Notes: generated by a model from the letters alone, not told the origin. DNA of 64,000 bases from an uncultured Propionibacteriaceae bacterium (GCA_938012815.1 CALLVV010000090.1:6290-70289), one strand, 5' to 3'; numbered from the stretch's first letter, positions 9,023-19,754 are shown. Translations and numbers: made by a program.

Positions 9023-11992
9023 ATGACGACGCCCATGCCTGTAATCATTCCTGTCGCCCTTCTCGCACTGGCCTTCGTCACCACCCCGCTGCTCGTCCGT
9101 TTCCTGGGGCGAAACGCAGGGTGGCCCTTGTCGGCGCTCTACGTGGCTGCCGCCGTTTTCGAGGCCCCCGCCGCCAGTGCCGTGGCGGCGGGGGAGCGGC
9201 CGGCCTGGGCCGTGGACTGGTTGCCTACTCTCGGCATCCGGCTGGCCTTCGCCGCGGACGGTCTGGGTCTCGTCTTCAGCTTCATTGCGTTGCTGATCGG
9301 CGCGGTCGTGTTCCTCTACTCGACGCGCTACCTCTCGGTCGGCAGGAACTACGCCTTTTACCAGGTGATGACGGCCTTCACCCTCTCGATGCAGGTCCTC
9401 GTACTCGCCGATGACCTGGTGTTGTTGTTCATCTGCTGGGAGCTGACGTCCTTGGCGTCCTTCCTGTTGATAGCGTCCGCCGGTAACGCGGGTGAAGGCG
9501 CCTCGATGCGCACCCTCCTCATCACATTTGTCGGTGGTGTCCTGCTCCTGCTTGCAATCGCCGCAATCTGGTGGCGCACCGGCACTACCTCGCTGTCAGG
9601 AGTGTTCGCCCACGAAGTGTGGGCTTCCGATCCTGGCTTCACCACACTGATAGCTGTTCTGGTGGCCCTCGCCGGCTTCACGAAGGCCGCCCAGTTCCCG
9701 TTCCACGTGTGGCTTCCTGATGCCATGGCCGCGATCACCCCGGTCAGCGCCTATCTTCACGCCGCGGCGGTCGTCAAGGCCGGCATTTTTCTGCTGCTGC
9801 GTTTCAGCCCCGTCGTGCACGCAAACGCGGTCTGGAACGGTCTTCTGGTGACGGTCGGGTTGATCACCACCTGCGTTGGCGGGTACTTCGCCCTGGAACA
9901 AACCGACGCCAAGAAGCTGATGGCCTACTCCACTGTCAGCCAGCTGGGTCTGCTCACCGCGAGCATCGGGTTGGGAACCGAGGCCGGTATCGCGGCAGCG
10001 GTACTGCACACCATCGCGCACGCCCTGTTCAAGTCCGGGTTGTTCATGATGGTGGGTGTGGTCGATCACGCCACCGACACCCGCGACCTTCGCCGTTTCC
10101 CGCCCGGACTGTACAGGCGGATGCCCTTCAGCTTCGCGGTGATGGCGCTGGGATGCGCATCGATGGCCGGCATCCCACCGATGCTGGGTTTCGTCTCGAA
10201 GGAGGCGATCCTGGCCTCGCTACTGGGGACCCCTGGGGCGTCGTGGACCGGTTGGGCGGCTTTCATGGTGGCCGTCGCGGGTTCCGTGCTCACTTTCGTC
10301 TACTGCTCTCGTGTCCTGCTTGCGATCTTCTTCGACGGTACGGACGAGGACCGTTCAGTACACATGCACGATCCGTTGCTCGCGGGAAGCGCGGCGTTGC
10401 CGATCCTGGTTTCCGTGCCTCTGGTCGCATGGCTCGGGGGGCTGTCGGGCCCGGTGAGGTTGGCCGCCGGGGCAGCTCTCGGTGGGGCTGTCCCCGGGAC
10501 CCATCTGGCCCTGTGGCACGGCCCCGGCCCGGAGCTGTACGCGACGGTAGGCATCCTGCTCCTCGGATCCGTCATCACATGGCGGCGCAGGCCATTGGCC
10601 GATTGGATTTTGCAGCATCGATTCCCTCTCAACGGTTCCAAGGCCATGTGGCACATCACAGAGTGGACCCGTCGTTTCGGCGCGTTGCAGGCTCGCGCTG
10701 TTGCCTCGGACACCGCCACCCGGCACATCGTCCCGATCCTGGGTTTGCTGGGAGTGGTCGGCCTGGCGGGCAGCTGGGCGGCCCACCTCGCCGGCCTGCG
10801 GGATCAACAACCAGGACTGACCAAGTCAATCGATGTCGTCGTGTTCGTCCTGATCACTGCGGCAACCATCGGGGTCTGCATTTCCCGGGTGCGCATCGCA
10901 GCGGTGCTGTCGTTGTCGGCGGTGGGGATCCTCGGGACGGTTCAGATCCTGGCCCTGGGGGCCCCTGATGTAGCCCTCACTCAGCTCTTGGTGGAGAGCC
11001 TCAACATCATCGTGATCATGCTCGTGCTCCAGCGGCTTCCGGTCCGTTTCCCGGTGCGCCGCCGGGGCCGGAACCTGATTACCCTGGCCGCATCCGCGCT
11101 GGTTGGCGGAGGGGTTGCGGCCCTCACCTGGGCCCTGACGGCGCGGCGCGACAAGTCGGATCTGGCGAAGGAGTTCCTTGAACGAACGAAGGAACTTGCC
11201 TCGGGCGACAACGTCGTGAACGTGATCCTCGTGGAGTTCCGCGGATTCGACACCCTGGGCGAATTGAGCGTGCTCGCCATGACGGCGGTCGCCATCCTGG
11301 CCCTGCTCTCGACCGTGAGGGACCGCTACATCGACCCGCCAGGTGAGGATCCCTACTTGGTTGCGGTGACGGCACTGCAGATAAACCAGGACCCGCGCTC
11401 GCGTGCGCACCGCGCGATCATGGATGCATGGCCCAACGCGGTCAGCCTGCAGGTGATGCTTCGCTTCATGACCCCGCTGCTCGTGGTGATCTCCGCCGTC
11501 CTGTTCTGGCGTGGACACAACAGCCCGGGCGGAGGATTCAATGCGGCCCTGGTGGCCGCTTCCCTGGTGGGACTGATCTACCTGTCGACCGCCAAGGACC
11601 GCTCCGTGGGCCCGCCCCGGCTACCCCTGTTCCTGGTCGGAGGAGGAGTCATGCTGGCGGTCGCCACCGGTCTACTCGACCTGTTCCTGACCGGTTCCTT
11701 CCTGCAACCGATCCACGGGGAGATTCTGGGGAACCACCTGACCACGTCGATGATCTTCGACGCCGGCGTGTACCTGGCGGTCGTGGGGCTGATACTCGTT
11801 TCCTTCAATGTGCTGGGCGCCACCCGGGGTACCCAGGCCGGAGGGGAGGGGACCCGCGAACGCATCGACGAGTTGCTGGAGGGTGAGCTTCCGGGGCCGC
11901 TGGAGACTGTCCGGGGGGAACGTCCCCGGCGTCCCGCGATCCGGACTCGCTTCATCACTGAAGGCACCCGTCCGAAGGAGACCAAGAAATGA
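9023..11992 (+). CDS. mrpA: Mrp Na+/H+ antiporter, fused subunits A and B
   Basis: Large polytopic subunit (989 residues) of the Mrp cation/proton antiporter, related to NuoL of complex I. The N-terminal 600 residues are the proton-antiporter module (LICWELTSLASFLLI; HVWLPDAMAAITPVSAYLHAA with conserved His and Lys residues). An MnhB-like domain forms the C-terminal part (PGGGFNAALVAASLVGLIYL and following helices), so a separate mrpB is absent. It opens a six-gene operon with 4-base overlaps between neighbours. The start is uncertain: ATG 9023 or ATG 9035 fit, and a TAGGAT -10-like hexamer overlaps the first, so 9035 could be the leaderless start. Role: sodium extrusion, alkaline pH and salt tolerance. 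Confidence 0.94.
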   Translation: MTTPMPVIIPVALLALAFVTTPLLVRFLGRNAGWPLSALYVAAAVFEAPAASAVAAGERPAWAVDWLPTLGIRLAFAADGLGLVFSFIALLIGAVVFLYSTRYLSVGRNYAFYQVMTAFTLSMQVLVLADDLVLLFICWELTSLASFLLIASAGNAGEGASMRTLLITFVGGVLLLLAIAAIWWRTGTTSLSGVFAHEVWASDPGFTTLIAVLVALAGFTKAAQFPFHVWLPDAMAAITPVSAYLHAAAVVKAGIFLLLRFSPVVHANAVWNGLLVTVGLITTCVGGYFALEQTDAKKLMAYSTVSQLGLLTASIGLGTEAGIAAAVLHTIAHALFKSGLFMMVGVVDHATDTRDLRRFPPGLYRRMPFSFAVMALGCASMAGIPPMLGFVSKEAILASLLGTPGASWTGWAAFMVAVAGSVLTFVYCSRVLLAIFFDGTDEDRSVHMHDPLLAGSAALPILVSVPLVAWLGGLSGPVRLAAGAALGGAVPGTHLALWHGPGPELYATVGILLLGSVITWRRRPLADWILQHRFPLNGSKAMWHITEWTRRFGALQARAVASDTATRHIVPILGLLGVVGLAGSWAAHLAGLRDQQPGLTKSIDVVVFVLITAATIGVCISRVRIAAVLSLSAVGILGTVQILALGAPDVALTQLLVESLNIIVIMLVLQRLPVRFPVRRRGRNLITLAASALVGGGVAALTWALTARRDKSDLAKEFLERTKELASGDNVVNVILVEFRGFDTLGELSVLAMTAVAILALLSTVRDRYIDPPGEDPYLVAVTALQINQDPRSRAHRAIMDAWPNAVSLQVMLRFMTPLLVVISAVLFWRGHNSPGGGFNAALVAASLVGLIYLSTAKDRSVGPPRLPLFLVGGGVMLAVATGLLDLFLTGSFLQPIHGEILGNHLTTSMIFDAGVYLAVVGLILVSFNVLGATRGTQAGGEGTRERIDELLEGELPGPLETVRGERPRRPAIRTRFITEGTRPKETKK

Positions 11993-12321
11993 TCCTGATA
12001 GCCACGATCTTCGTCCTGGTCACCGGTGGGGTGTACCTCCTGCTCCAGCGTTCCATGGTTCGCGCAGTGTTCGGGCTCGGGCTCCTGAGCCACGCTGTCA
12101 ACTTCGTCCTGCTCACCACTGGCGTGCCGGGCTGGCGGACGGAACCCATCACCGATGGCACCAGTACGGGCACGGTGGCGGATCCACTCCCGCAGGCCTT
12201 CGTTCTGACCGCGATCGTGATCACCCTGGCCACGAGCATCCTGATGCTCGCCATGGCCGTCATCGGGCGCAACGACAACATGCTGCGCCATCCTGAGACG
12301 GGGGAGACCCACCGCGCATGA
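11989..12321 (+). CDS. mrpC: Mrp antiporter subunit C (NuoK-like)
   Basis: Small membrane subunit of 110 residues with three predicted helices (residues 1-20, 25-50 and 65-95). The NuoK-like segment GLGLLSHAVNFVLL and the extracellular loop PLPQAFVLTAIVIT are characteristic of MnhC/MrpC. It overlaps mrpA and mrpD by 4 bases each, so translation is coupled. Confidence 0.93.
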   Translation: MILIATIFVLVTGGVYLLLQRSMVRAVFGLGLLSHAVNFVLLTTGVPGWRTEPITDGTSTGTVADPLPQAFVLTAIVITLATSILMLAMAVIGRNDNMLRHPETGETHRA

Positions 12322-13838
12322 ACTCCGCCATCCTGCCTCTGTTCGTCGCCGTCCCACTCCTGTCGGCGTGGGCCACCGTACTGTTGCGGGGCCCCATTGT
12401 GCAGCGCATTGCGCTGTTGCTGGTGTCGTCAGTGACGCTGGCTGGGGGAGTGGCGCTCCTGGTGTTTCACCAAAACACTCCAGCCTTGGCACACTCCATC
12501 GGCTCCTACAAGCAGAAGATGGGCATCATCTTCGTCTCCGACACCCTGAGCGCCCTGCTGTTGGTGGTCACAGCCTTCCTGACCATGATCTCCGGCATAT
12601 TCCTGATGCTCACCAAGGAGGACCGCTACCGTTTCGTGGTCCCCTTGATCCTGCTGCTCAACACGGGTGTCAACGGGGCGCTCCTGACCGGTGACCTGTT
12701 CAACCTCTTCGTGTGGGTGGAAGTGATGCTCCTGCCCTCCTACGCGCTGATCGCGGTGACCGGATCCTGGCGGAGGCTCGGCATCGGACGGATGTTCGTG
12801 ATCGTGAACATAGTCACATCCACCATCCTCGTGATGGGCGTTGGTCTGCTCTACGGTGCCATCGGATCGGTGAACCTGGCGGCTCTGGCAGGCAGGGGTG
12901 GAGATCCTCAGGTCTCGCTGGCCACCTCAATCATCCTGTTCGCGCTGCTGGTCAAGGGGGGTGTGGTTCCCGTTCACGGCTGGCTGCCCCGCGCCTACCC
13001 CGCGACTTCTGCCGGGATCATGTCCCTGTTCGCAGGGATTCACACGAAGGTCGGTATCTACGCCGCCTACCGGGTCTATGCCACCATCTTCGGTGGGCCG
13101 GCTCCCTGGCTTCCGGTGCTGACGGCCGTGGTGGTGGCGACGATCGTCGTCGGCGCTTTCTCGACCTTCGGTGATTCCCGGATCCGCGGATCGCTTGCCT
13201 TTCAGATGGTCACGGGGGTCGGGCAGATCCTGATCGGCTTGGTGGTGCTGACTGAATTCTCCGTAGCGGCAGGACTTTTCTACATGGTCCACCACATGAT
13301 CACCATGGCTGGTCTGGTGCTGGCCTCGGGCGCCATCGAGAACGTCTACGGTTCGGGACGGTTCGACCGGCTCTCCGGGTTGATGCGCCGTGATCCGTGG
13401 CTCGCGGCTGTGTTCGCCATCGGACTGGCCTCGCTGGTCGGGTTGCCGCCGACATCAGGGCTGTGGGGAAAGGTCGGATTGCTGGGTGCATCCGCCCAGG
13501 CCGACCCGGTCACGGGATGGCTTCTCATGGGTTGCGTAGCCTTGGCCTCCGTCGCATCCCTGATGGCCCTGCAGCGCCTGTGGCGCGAGGCATTCTGGGG
13601 AGCGCCCATGAAGAGCTACCTGCCCGACGACCCCACCACCTCACGTGGCGTGCCAACCCCGATCACCGGCGACGCGAAGGTGTCCTGGCGGATGCAGTGG
13701 CCATCGACCCTGCTGATCGGAATCTCCGTGCTGTTGTTCTTCGGCGTCGGCTGGGTGTGGCCGCTGTTCGAATCGGCCGCTCACGGTTTGATCGACGTCT
13801 CCGCCTACGTGGCCTCTGTGGATGCGGTGAGCGAATGA
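12318..13838 (+). CDS. mrpD: Mrp antiporter subunit D (NuoN/NuoM-like)
   Basis: Second antiporter-like subunit, 506 residues, about 14 membrane helices, homologous to complex I NuoM/NuoN. Family marks include LFVWVEVMLLPSYALIA with the conserved membrane Glu, and KGGVVPVHGWLPRAYPATSAG with the conserved Lys and the HxWLPxAyP motif. Overlaps its neighbours by 4 bases in the mrpACDEFG operon. Confidence 0.94.
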   Translation: MNSAILPLFVAVPLLSAWATVLLRGPIVQRIALLLVSSVTLAGGVALLVFHQNTPALAHSIGSYKQKMGIIFVSDTLSALLLVVTAFLTMISGIFLMLTKEDRYRFVVPLILLLNTGVNGALLTGDLFNLFVWVEVMLLPSYALIAVTGSWRRLGIGRMFVIVNIVTSTILVMGVGLLYGAIGSVNLAALAGRGGDPQVSLATSIILFALLVKGGVVPVHGWLPRAYPATSAGIMSLFAGIHTKVGIYAAYRVYATIFGGPAPWLPVLTAVVVATIVVGAFSTFGDSRIRGSLAFQMVTGVGQILIGLVVLTEFSVAAGLFYMVHHMITMAGLVLASGAIENVYGSGRFDRLSGLMRRDPWLAAVFAIGLASLVGLPPTSGLWGKVGLLGASAQADPVTGWLLMGCVALASVASLMALQRLWREAFWGAPMKSYLPDDPTTSRGVPTPITGDAKVSWRMQWPSTLLIGISVLLFFGVGWVWPLFESAAHGLIDVSAYVASVDAVSE

Positions 13839-14197
13839 TGCAGGTTCTAAGACTGCTTTCGTGGTGGTGGTACCTGACCACCCAGATCGTCATCGGGTCG
13901 TGGAACGTCGCAGTGGCGGCGTGGCGCCCCAGGCCGATGGCCGGCCCCGCCATCGTGGAATACCCCATGCGTGCCACCACTGACTTCGAGATCGCGATGT
14001 TCGCATCCGCCATCACGATCACGCCGGGCACCCTGGTGCTCGGCATCTGTCCCGGTGACGAGACCCGGGAGCCCTCGGTCTTCGTTCATTCGCTGTTCGA
14101 CTCGGAGCGCGCCTCCGTCATCAGTGGCCTGGCAGAGTTGGAATGGCACCTGCTGCATGCGTTGCGACGCCACGGCATGCCGAAGGGGGAGAGATGA
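13835..14197 (+). CDS. mrpE: Mrp antiporter subunit E
   Basis: A 120-residue protein with one or two N-terminal hydrophobic segments and the MrpE domain. Recognisable parts are TDFEIAMFASAITITPGTL, in which the ITLTPGT-like motif is diagnostic, and the soluble C-terminal part VFVHSLFD. ATG 13835 overlaps the mrpD stop (ATGA); a second ATG follows directly at 13838. Confidence 0.9.
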   Translation: MMQVLRLLSWWWYLTTQIVIGSWNVAVAAWRPRPMAGPAIVEYPMRATTDFEIAMFASAITITPGTLVLGICPGDETREPSVFVHSLFDSERASVISGLAELEWHLLHALRRHGMPKGER

Positions 14198-14454
14198 GTC
14201 TCGCAATCTGGGCCGCGATCGGGCTGCTCGCCGTCTCCGTTCTCCTGGGTCTGGTGCGGGTGATGACCGCTCCCGACTCCGCAACGCGGGCGGTGGTGGG
14301 TGACCTGGTCTTCTTCTCCTGCATCGGGATTCTCGCCATGTTCGGGATGCTGCACCGTTCCAGTGTCTCGGTGGATGCCGCTCTGCTGGCCTCGATACTC
14401 GGGATCTTGGCCACCATCGCGCTGGCACGGATCATGACCAGAGGGAGGAGATGA
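14194..14454 (+). CDS. mrpF: Mrp antiporter subunit F
   Basis: Membrane protein of 86 residues with three predicted helices. The motif LVRVMTAPDSATRAVVGDLV matches the MrpF/PhaF family, whose hallmark is RxxxGPtxxDRvva. ATG 14194 overlaps the mrpE stop, so an in-frame ATG at 14143 inside mrpE is rejected. Confidence 0.9.
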   Translation: MSLAIWAAIGLLAVSVLLGLVRVMTAPDSATRAVVGDLVFFSCIGILAMFGMLHRSSVSVDAALLASILGILATIALARIMTRGRR

Positions 14455-14795
14455 TGGTGCTCGAAATCCTGGCCGCCGTGTTGGCCGTGTTGGGGGCCGC
14501 GCTGGTGCTGTCCGTCGCGGTTGCGCAGTTCAGGGCCAGGGACGCCATCTCACGTATCAACGCGCTCGGGCCGGCGACCGCTCTGGGACTTCCCCTGATC
14601 CTGGTCGCGGCCGCCCTGGGTTGGACCGCCAGTGATGGTTTCGACCTGATGCTGTGGGTGAAGACCGCTGTCACCGTCGTAGCCATGTTGATCGTGAGTT
14701 CGGTGGCCTCGAACGTGCTCGCCCGCGCGACCGTCCGGACGGATGCCGGAGTTGATCCGAGAACCGAACCCAACGATTTGAGGGGCGAGACATGA
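14451..14795 (+). CDS. mrpG: Mrp antiporter subunit G
   Basis: Last gene of the Mrp operon: 114 residues, three helices, with the MnhG-type segment FRARDAISRINALGPATALGLPLIL, where family members have YxRlHAxtkaxtlG. It starts at ATG 14451, overlapping the mrpF stop. The metX start follows after 25 bases, so read-through into methionine synthesis genes is possible. Confidence 0.9.
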   Translation: MMVLEILAAVLAVLGAALVLSVAVAQFRARDAISRINALGPATALGLPLILVAAALGWTASDGFDLMLWVKTAVTVVAMLIVSSVASNVLARATVRTDAGVDPRTEPNDLRGET

Positions 14796-14820
14796 TACGC
14801 ACAGGATTCCTCATCACCCG

Positions 14821-15975
14821 ATGCGTCCGGACCCGCCTTTGAACGTGACCGAAAACCTGAACACCGTCTCCGCCACCGCGCGGCTGTTCACTCCCAACGA
14901 ACCGTTGGTACTCGCCAGCGGCGCCGAGCTGGCGCCCGTCGATGTCGCCTACGAAACCTACGGAAAGCTGAACCCGCAGGGTTCGAACGCAATCTTCGTG
15001 TGTCACGCTCTGACTGGTGACGCCCATGCCGCCGGCCTCAGGCCTGGTGACCGGAAACCCGGCTGGTGGGACAATCTCATCGGCCCCGGGAAGGCGGTCG
15101 ACACGAACCGCTGGTTCGTGGTGTGCGCGAACATCCTCGGTGGATGTCGCGGCACGACGGGGCCATCATCGGTCAACCCCGCAACAGGTGAGCCGTACGG
15201 CCTGGACTTCCCGCTGGTGGCGATGTCGGATTTCGTAACGGTGCACCGCCGACTGGGCCAACACCTGGGCGTCGATCACTGGGCTGTCCTGCTCGGGGGC
15301 TCGCTGGGCGGCATGCAGGTCCTCCAGTGGACGTTGTCCCACCCGCAGGACTGCGACAACGCGATCATCATCGCTGCGTCGTCACGGCTGACAGCGCAGA
15401 ACATCGCCTTCTCCGCAGTGGGCCGACAGGCCATCATGCGGGACTCGGCCTTCCGGGGGGGACGTTTCCTCAGCGAGGGAACGATGCCTGCGAAAGGGCT
15501 ATCGGTGGCCCGGATGCTGGCTCACATCACCTACCTGTCGGAGGAGGCTTTCAGCGCGAAGTTCGGCCGGTCGGCCCAGTCGGGGAAGCTGGATCCCGGT
15601 TTCGGGATCGACTTCGCCGTCGAGAGCTACCTGGAACACCAGGGGGAGGCCTTCCTGGAGCGTTTCGATGCGCTCAGCTACCTGTACCTGACCCGGGTCA
15701 TGGACTACTTCGATCCTTTCGCATCCGATGATGCCGTGGCAAGGCTCGCGGCCGATCCCGTGAAGTTCCTCCTGATGAGTTTCGACAGCGACTGGCGATT
15801 CGACACCGGTCATTCCCGAAGGATCGTCCAGCACCTGGAGGGAGCCGGTCTGCCGACGTCGTTCCGAGAGATCCACTCCCAGTGGGGACACGACTCGTTC
15901 TTGCTGGACCTGCCGGACTACCACGCCGTCCTGCGGGCCTTCCTGGACCGGGCCTCAGGGGAGGGAAACCGATGA
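14821..15975 (+). CDS. metX: Homoserine O-acetyltransferase
   Basis: Transfers acetyl (or succinyl in some family members) from CoA to L-homoserine in methionine synthesis; cytosolic alpha/beta hydrolase fold. The nucleophile elbow is GGSLGGMQ (Ser near residue 162), and the C-terminal catalytic Asp and His lie in the LLMSFDSDWRF and HSQWGHDSFLL segments. The length of 384 is typical. The start is uncertain: ATG 14821 lacks a clear ribosome binding site and a GTG at 14845 is an alternative. No SAM riboswitch fits in the 25-base gap. It overlaps metW by 4 bases, the classic metX-metW pair. Confidence 0.93.
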   Translation: MRPDPPLNVTENLNTVSATARLFTPNEPLVLASGAELAPVDVAYETYGKLNPQGSNAIFVCHALTGDAHAAGLRPGDRKPGWWDNLIGPGKAVDTNRWFVVCANILGGCRGTTGPSSVNPATGEPYGLDFPLVAMSDFVTVHRRLGQHLGVDHWAVLLGGSLGGMQVLQWTLSHPQDCDNAIIIAASSRLTAQNIAFSAVGRQAIMRDSAFRGGRFLSEGTMPAKGLSVARMLAHITYLSEEAFSAKFGRSAQSGKLDPGFGIDFAVESYLEHQGEAFLERFDALSYLYLTRVMDYFDPFASDDAVARLAADPVKFLLMSFDSDWRFDTGHSRRIVQHLEGAGLPTSFREIHSQWGHDSFLLDLPDYHAVLRAFLDRASGEGNR

Positions 15976-16565
15976 CACGCGCCGACCTGCGGCTGATCGC
16001 AAGACTCATACCGGAACGTTCCCGGGTGCTCGACCTCGGATGCGGCGACGGGGAACTCCTGCGGCTGCTCGAGCAACGCGGCTGCCACGGAACCGGGGTC
16101 GAGATCGAACCGGAGCCCTTCCTCGCCGCCGTGCGGCACGGCGTCAACGTCATCGACCTGGACATCAACAGCCAGCTGGATCAGTTCGGGGATGGCTCCT
16201 ACGACGTCGTCGTGCTGTCCCGGACTCTTCAGAACCTCCGGCAGCCGGCCGAGGTGCTAAGGGAGATGGCGAGGATCGCAGGGCGTGGCGTGGTTTCGAT
16301 GCCCAACTTCGTGCACTGGCGCAACCGGCTCCGGTTGCTGACCGGGCACATGCCCGTGACCAAGGACTTGCCCTACAGCTGGTACGACAGTCCTAACCTG
16401 CACTTCACATCGTTGAAGGACCTGTCCCCGTTGTTCGCCCGGCTCGGCCTCGAGGTGGAGCGCTGCATCCCCCTCGACGAGAGCGGTCGCCCTCTGAGGA
16501 CGGGGGAGTGGGGTGCCAACCTGTTGGCGAGTTCCGCGGTCTATCTGCTCCAGGGCATGCGGTGA
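15972..16565 (+). CDS. metW: Methionine biosynthesis protein MetW (SAM-methyltransferase fold)
   Basis: A 197-residue class I methyltransferase-like protein that partners MetX in many bacteria; its exact reaction is unclear, and it has been proposed to activate or complex with MetX. SAM-binding motif VLDLGCGDGELL lies near residues 20-31, followed by GVEIE and FDVVV-like YDVVVLSRTLQNL. The segment MPNFVHWRNRLRLLTGHMPVT is highly typical of MetW. ATG 15972 overlaps the metX stop. Confidence 0.93.
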   Translation: MTRADLRLIARLIPERSRVLDLGCGDGELLRLLEQRGCHGTGVEIEPEPFLAAVRHGVNVIDLDINSQLDQFGDGSYDVVVLSRTLQNLRQPAEVLREMARIAGRGVVSMPNFVHWRNRLRLLTGHMPVTKDLPYSWYDSPNLHFTSLKDLSPLFARLGLEVERCIPLDESGRPLRTGEWGANLLASSAVYLLQGMR

Positions 16566-18135
16566 TCCCTGTGCACCCCCTGTCCGGCCCCCGGCTTCCC
16601 AGGACGCTGATCGTCCTTCTTTCCCTGCTCGCCGGGCTGGGTCTGGCCATGGGATTCGCCCCTTGGGGACTCTGGCCGTTGACGATCACCGGGACGGGAC
16701 TCCTGACGTGGCTGGCCGCGGGCAGCACCCCTCGGGCGGGGTTCGCTGTCGGCATGCTGGCGGGCTGCGTTCTGTACGGCACCACCATCTGGTGGGTGGG
16801 CGCGCAGGCGGGACCAGTGGTCTGGGCGCTGGTAGTGGTGATGGCCGTCTGGGTCGGGCTTCTCGGGGCCGTCTCCTCCCTCATCACTCGGCTCCCCGGC
16901 TGGTGTTTCCTGGTCCCTCTGTCCTGGGAGACCATTGAATACGGTGCCGGGCAGTTCCCGTTCGGAGGATTTCCCTGGCTGCGGCTCGGTCACACGACCA
17001 TCGACCAGCCCCTGGCAGGCTGGTTGCCGCTGGTGGGAACCCCGGGAGCCACCTGGTTGGTGGCGATGGTGGGATGCTGCTGCCTGGCCGTGATCGTCCA
17101 GCAGCGCCGGCTGGTTCCGTTGATCTCCGTCATCGGTGTTTTCGTCATCGGCGGAGGGATATTCCTGTTCCCGGCGGACCGTGGCGGTGAGGATGTCTCG
17201 GTGGGCATGGTCCAGGGCAACGCGCAGTTGGGGCTGCACGGCGGCTACATCGCCGCCACCGGGGCGACCCCCCACCACCTCAGTGAAACCGTCTTCCTGC
17301 TGGCCGATGCGCGGACCCATGACCGCAACCTGGACATGATCGTCTGGGCTGAGAACTCCACTGACACAGACCCGATGCTCAACCCGACCACGAGAGCACA
17401 GGTGAGTGCTGCCGTCGAACTGGCACGGGTTCCCCTGGACTTGGGAGCGATCACAGCGGGCCCCGAACCCCAGACCCGGCGCACCACCACGCTGATCTGG
17501 GTCCCTGGGAAAGGGATCGTGGATCACTACCACAAACGCAATCTCGCTCCTTTCGGGGAGTTCGTGCCCTACCGTGACGTTCTGGAGCCCTTGTTCCCGG
17601 ATGTGAAACGGGCAGGGTACCAGTCGGTACCGGGTGTCGATCCGGGTGTCGTCACGGTGCCGACCTCCACCGATCCGGACCTGAGAGTGGGCACTGTGAT
17701 CTGTTACGAACTGGCCTACGACCAGACCGTCTACGACACCATAACGAACGGCGCCGAGATCCTGGTGGCGCAGAGCACCACCCACAATTTCTCGGGCACC
17801 ATCGAGCCCCAGCAGCAGATGAACATGAACCGGGTGCGTTCGGCGGAGCTCAGGAGGGAGTTCATCGCCAGCACCCTCAACGGGTACTCGGGATTTATCG
17901 ACATCAGGGGCGGGCTGCACGAACCCACTCGTGAGTACACGGCTGCGCACCGCATCTACACCGTCCCCAAGCGGAACAACGTCACCCCTGCGGTGCACCT
18001 GGCGCCGATACTGGGTCCGACCCAAGTGCTCGGTTGCCTGCTGGCCACCGGATTCGGGTTCCGTGCGGCCCGCATCGCCCGCCGGGCCGGTAGTCTTGAG
18101 CGGACGCCCACAAGGTCGGATGAACAGGAGAAGCA

Positions 18136-18139
<4 letters not shown>
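16562..18139 (+). CDS. lnt: Apolipoprotein N-acyltransferase
   Basis: Membrane enzyme that N-acylates the lipid-modified Cys of lipoproteins. The first ~190 residues hold six to seven membrane helices; a nitrilase-type domain follows, with a final helix near the C-terminus. Catalytic triad candidates are Glu in VWAENSTDTDP, Lys in HYHKRNLAPFGEF and Cys in GTVICYELAYD. The start is GTG 16562, overlapping the metW stop, since an ATG at 16508 lies inside metW. It is followed with a 4-base overlap by the Ppm glycosyltransferase; in M. tuberculosis these two activities are fused in one protein (Ppm1), here they are separate. Confidence 0.93.
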
Positions 18140-18889
<750 letters not shown>

Positions 18890-18897
<8 letters not shown>

Positions 18898-19384
18898 ACG
18901 AGGTATCCGATTCCGGGGCACGATGGGCCTGTTACTGGTTCTCGCACCCCTACTCGTCTGCCTGGCGGCCGAGGTCGTCATCCTGGTCATGGTCACAAAC
19001 GTTCTCGGCTGGTGGACCGTGGCCCTGCTGATCTTCACCACCCTGCTTGGCTGTTGGTTGCTCCAGCGGGAGGGACGTCGCACCTGGGGGGCGCTGCTCG
19101 ACTCCTTGGGCAGAGGTTCTCTGCCACCGGGACGAACTGCCGACGCGGTGCTGGTCATGATCGGCGGTCTGCTGCTCATCATGCCGGGATTCATCTCCGA
19201 CATCATCGGGTTGTTGCTGCTGATCCCGCCAAGCCGACACCTAGTCCGCAGCACCTTGGGAAAACTGTTCGGAAGAGCAATCGGCAGCCCTTCCGAACGG
19301 CCTGTCGTGATCGAGGGAGAGGTGATTCAGGAGTCCCCGCCCGCCGACACCATGATTCCGGAGATCAGTCCGCCGAGCCCCTGA
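18890..19384 (+). CDS. fxsA: FxsA family membrane protein
   Basis: A 164-residue inner-membrane protein of the FxsA family; E. coli FxsA affects phage T7 exclusion when overproduced, and the normal role is unknown. Hydrophobic segments are near residues 12-35, 38-55 and 80-105, with LLGCWLLQREG and GGLLLIMPGFISDIIGLLLLIPPSR diagnostic. GTG 18890 is preceded by GGGAGG. It overlaps ppm by 8 bases and converges with rbpA, the two 3' ends overlapping by 20 bases. Confidence 0.88.
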
Positions 19385-19700
19385 GCTTATCAAGCTGCTC
19401 CGCCAGGATGTCCTCAAGTTCCGGGATGCTGCGCCTTTCACGCAGCATATCCCAATGAGTCCGGGGAGGTTTCGTCTCTTTCGCTTTACCCGTTGAGCCA
19501 TCGGAACGTTTCGCCATCTGGCCGCACCACTTGCATTCCCACTCGAAGGGCAGCTCCGCCTCAATGGCGAAGGTGACCTCGAAATGATGGCCCTTGGGAC
19601 AGTCGAATCCCACTTGGCTGCGTTCAGCGAACTCGATCCCCTGCTCGTCCTCGAAGCTCTTGGCGCCCAACCCGACACCACGAAGTGCTCGATCTGCCAT
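19365..19700 (-). CDS. rbpA: RNA polymerase-binding protein RbpA
   Basis: Actinobacteria-specific activator that binds principal sigma factor and RNA polymerase and aids open-complex formation. The 111-residue protein starts MADRALRGVGLGAKSFE (the N-terminal tail and basic linker), then carries the RbpA core with Cys/His residues CPKGHHFEV and WECKWCGQ, followed by the basic linker and sigma-interaction domain TKPPRTHWDMLRERRSIPELE. A GGGAGG ribosome binding site lies 8 bases before the ATG. A sigma-R/H-type promoter lies upstream (separate entry), so the gene is likely induced by thiol stress as well as serving growth. Confidence 0.97.
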   Translation of the reverse strand: MADRALRGVGLGAKSFEDEQGIEFAERSQVGFDCPKGHHFEVTFAIEAELPFEWECKWCGQMAKRSDGSTGKAKETKPPRTHWDMLRERRSIPELEDILAEQLDKLRGSAD

Positions 19701-19728
19701 GTCTTTGACCTCCCTACCTGTGGAGTTG

Positions 19729-19754
19729 AACGTCTCGGATGCCTTTCAGGTTCC
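19729..19754 (-). promoter_or_regulatory. SigR/SigH-like promoter for rbpA
   Basis: On the minus strand, GGAAC (19750-19754) and GTT (19729-19731) are separated by exactly 18 bases, matching the GGAAY-N18-GTT consensus of the Streptomyces SigR / mycobacterial SigH family. The expected start lies about 20 bases before the rbpA ATG. The -35 element overlaps the stop region of the upstream glycerophosphodiesterase gene. rbpA of Streptomyces coelicolor is a known SigR target. Confidence 0.6.

Noticed and set aside
14796..14820. SAM riboswitch before metX
   Set aside because: Only 25 bases separate mrpG from metX, too short for any SAM riboswitch class.
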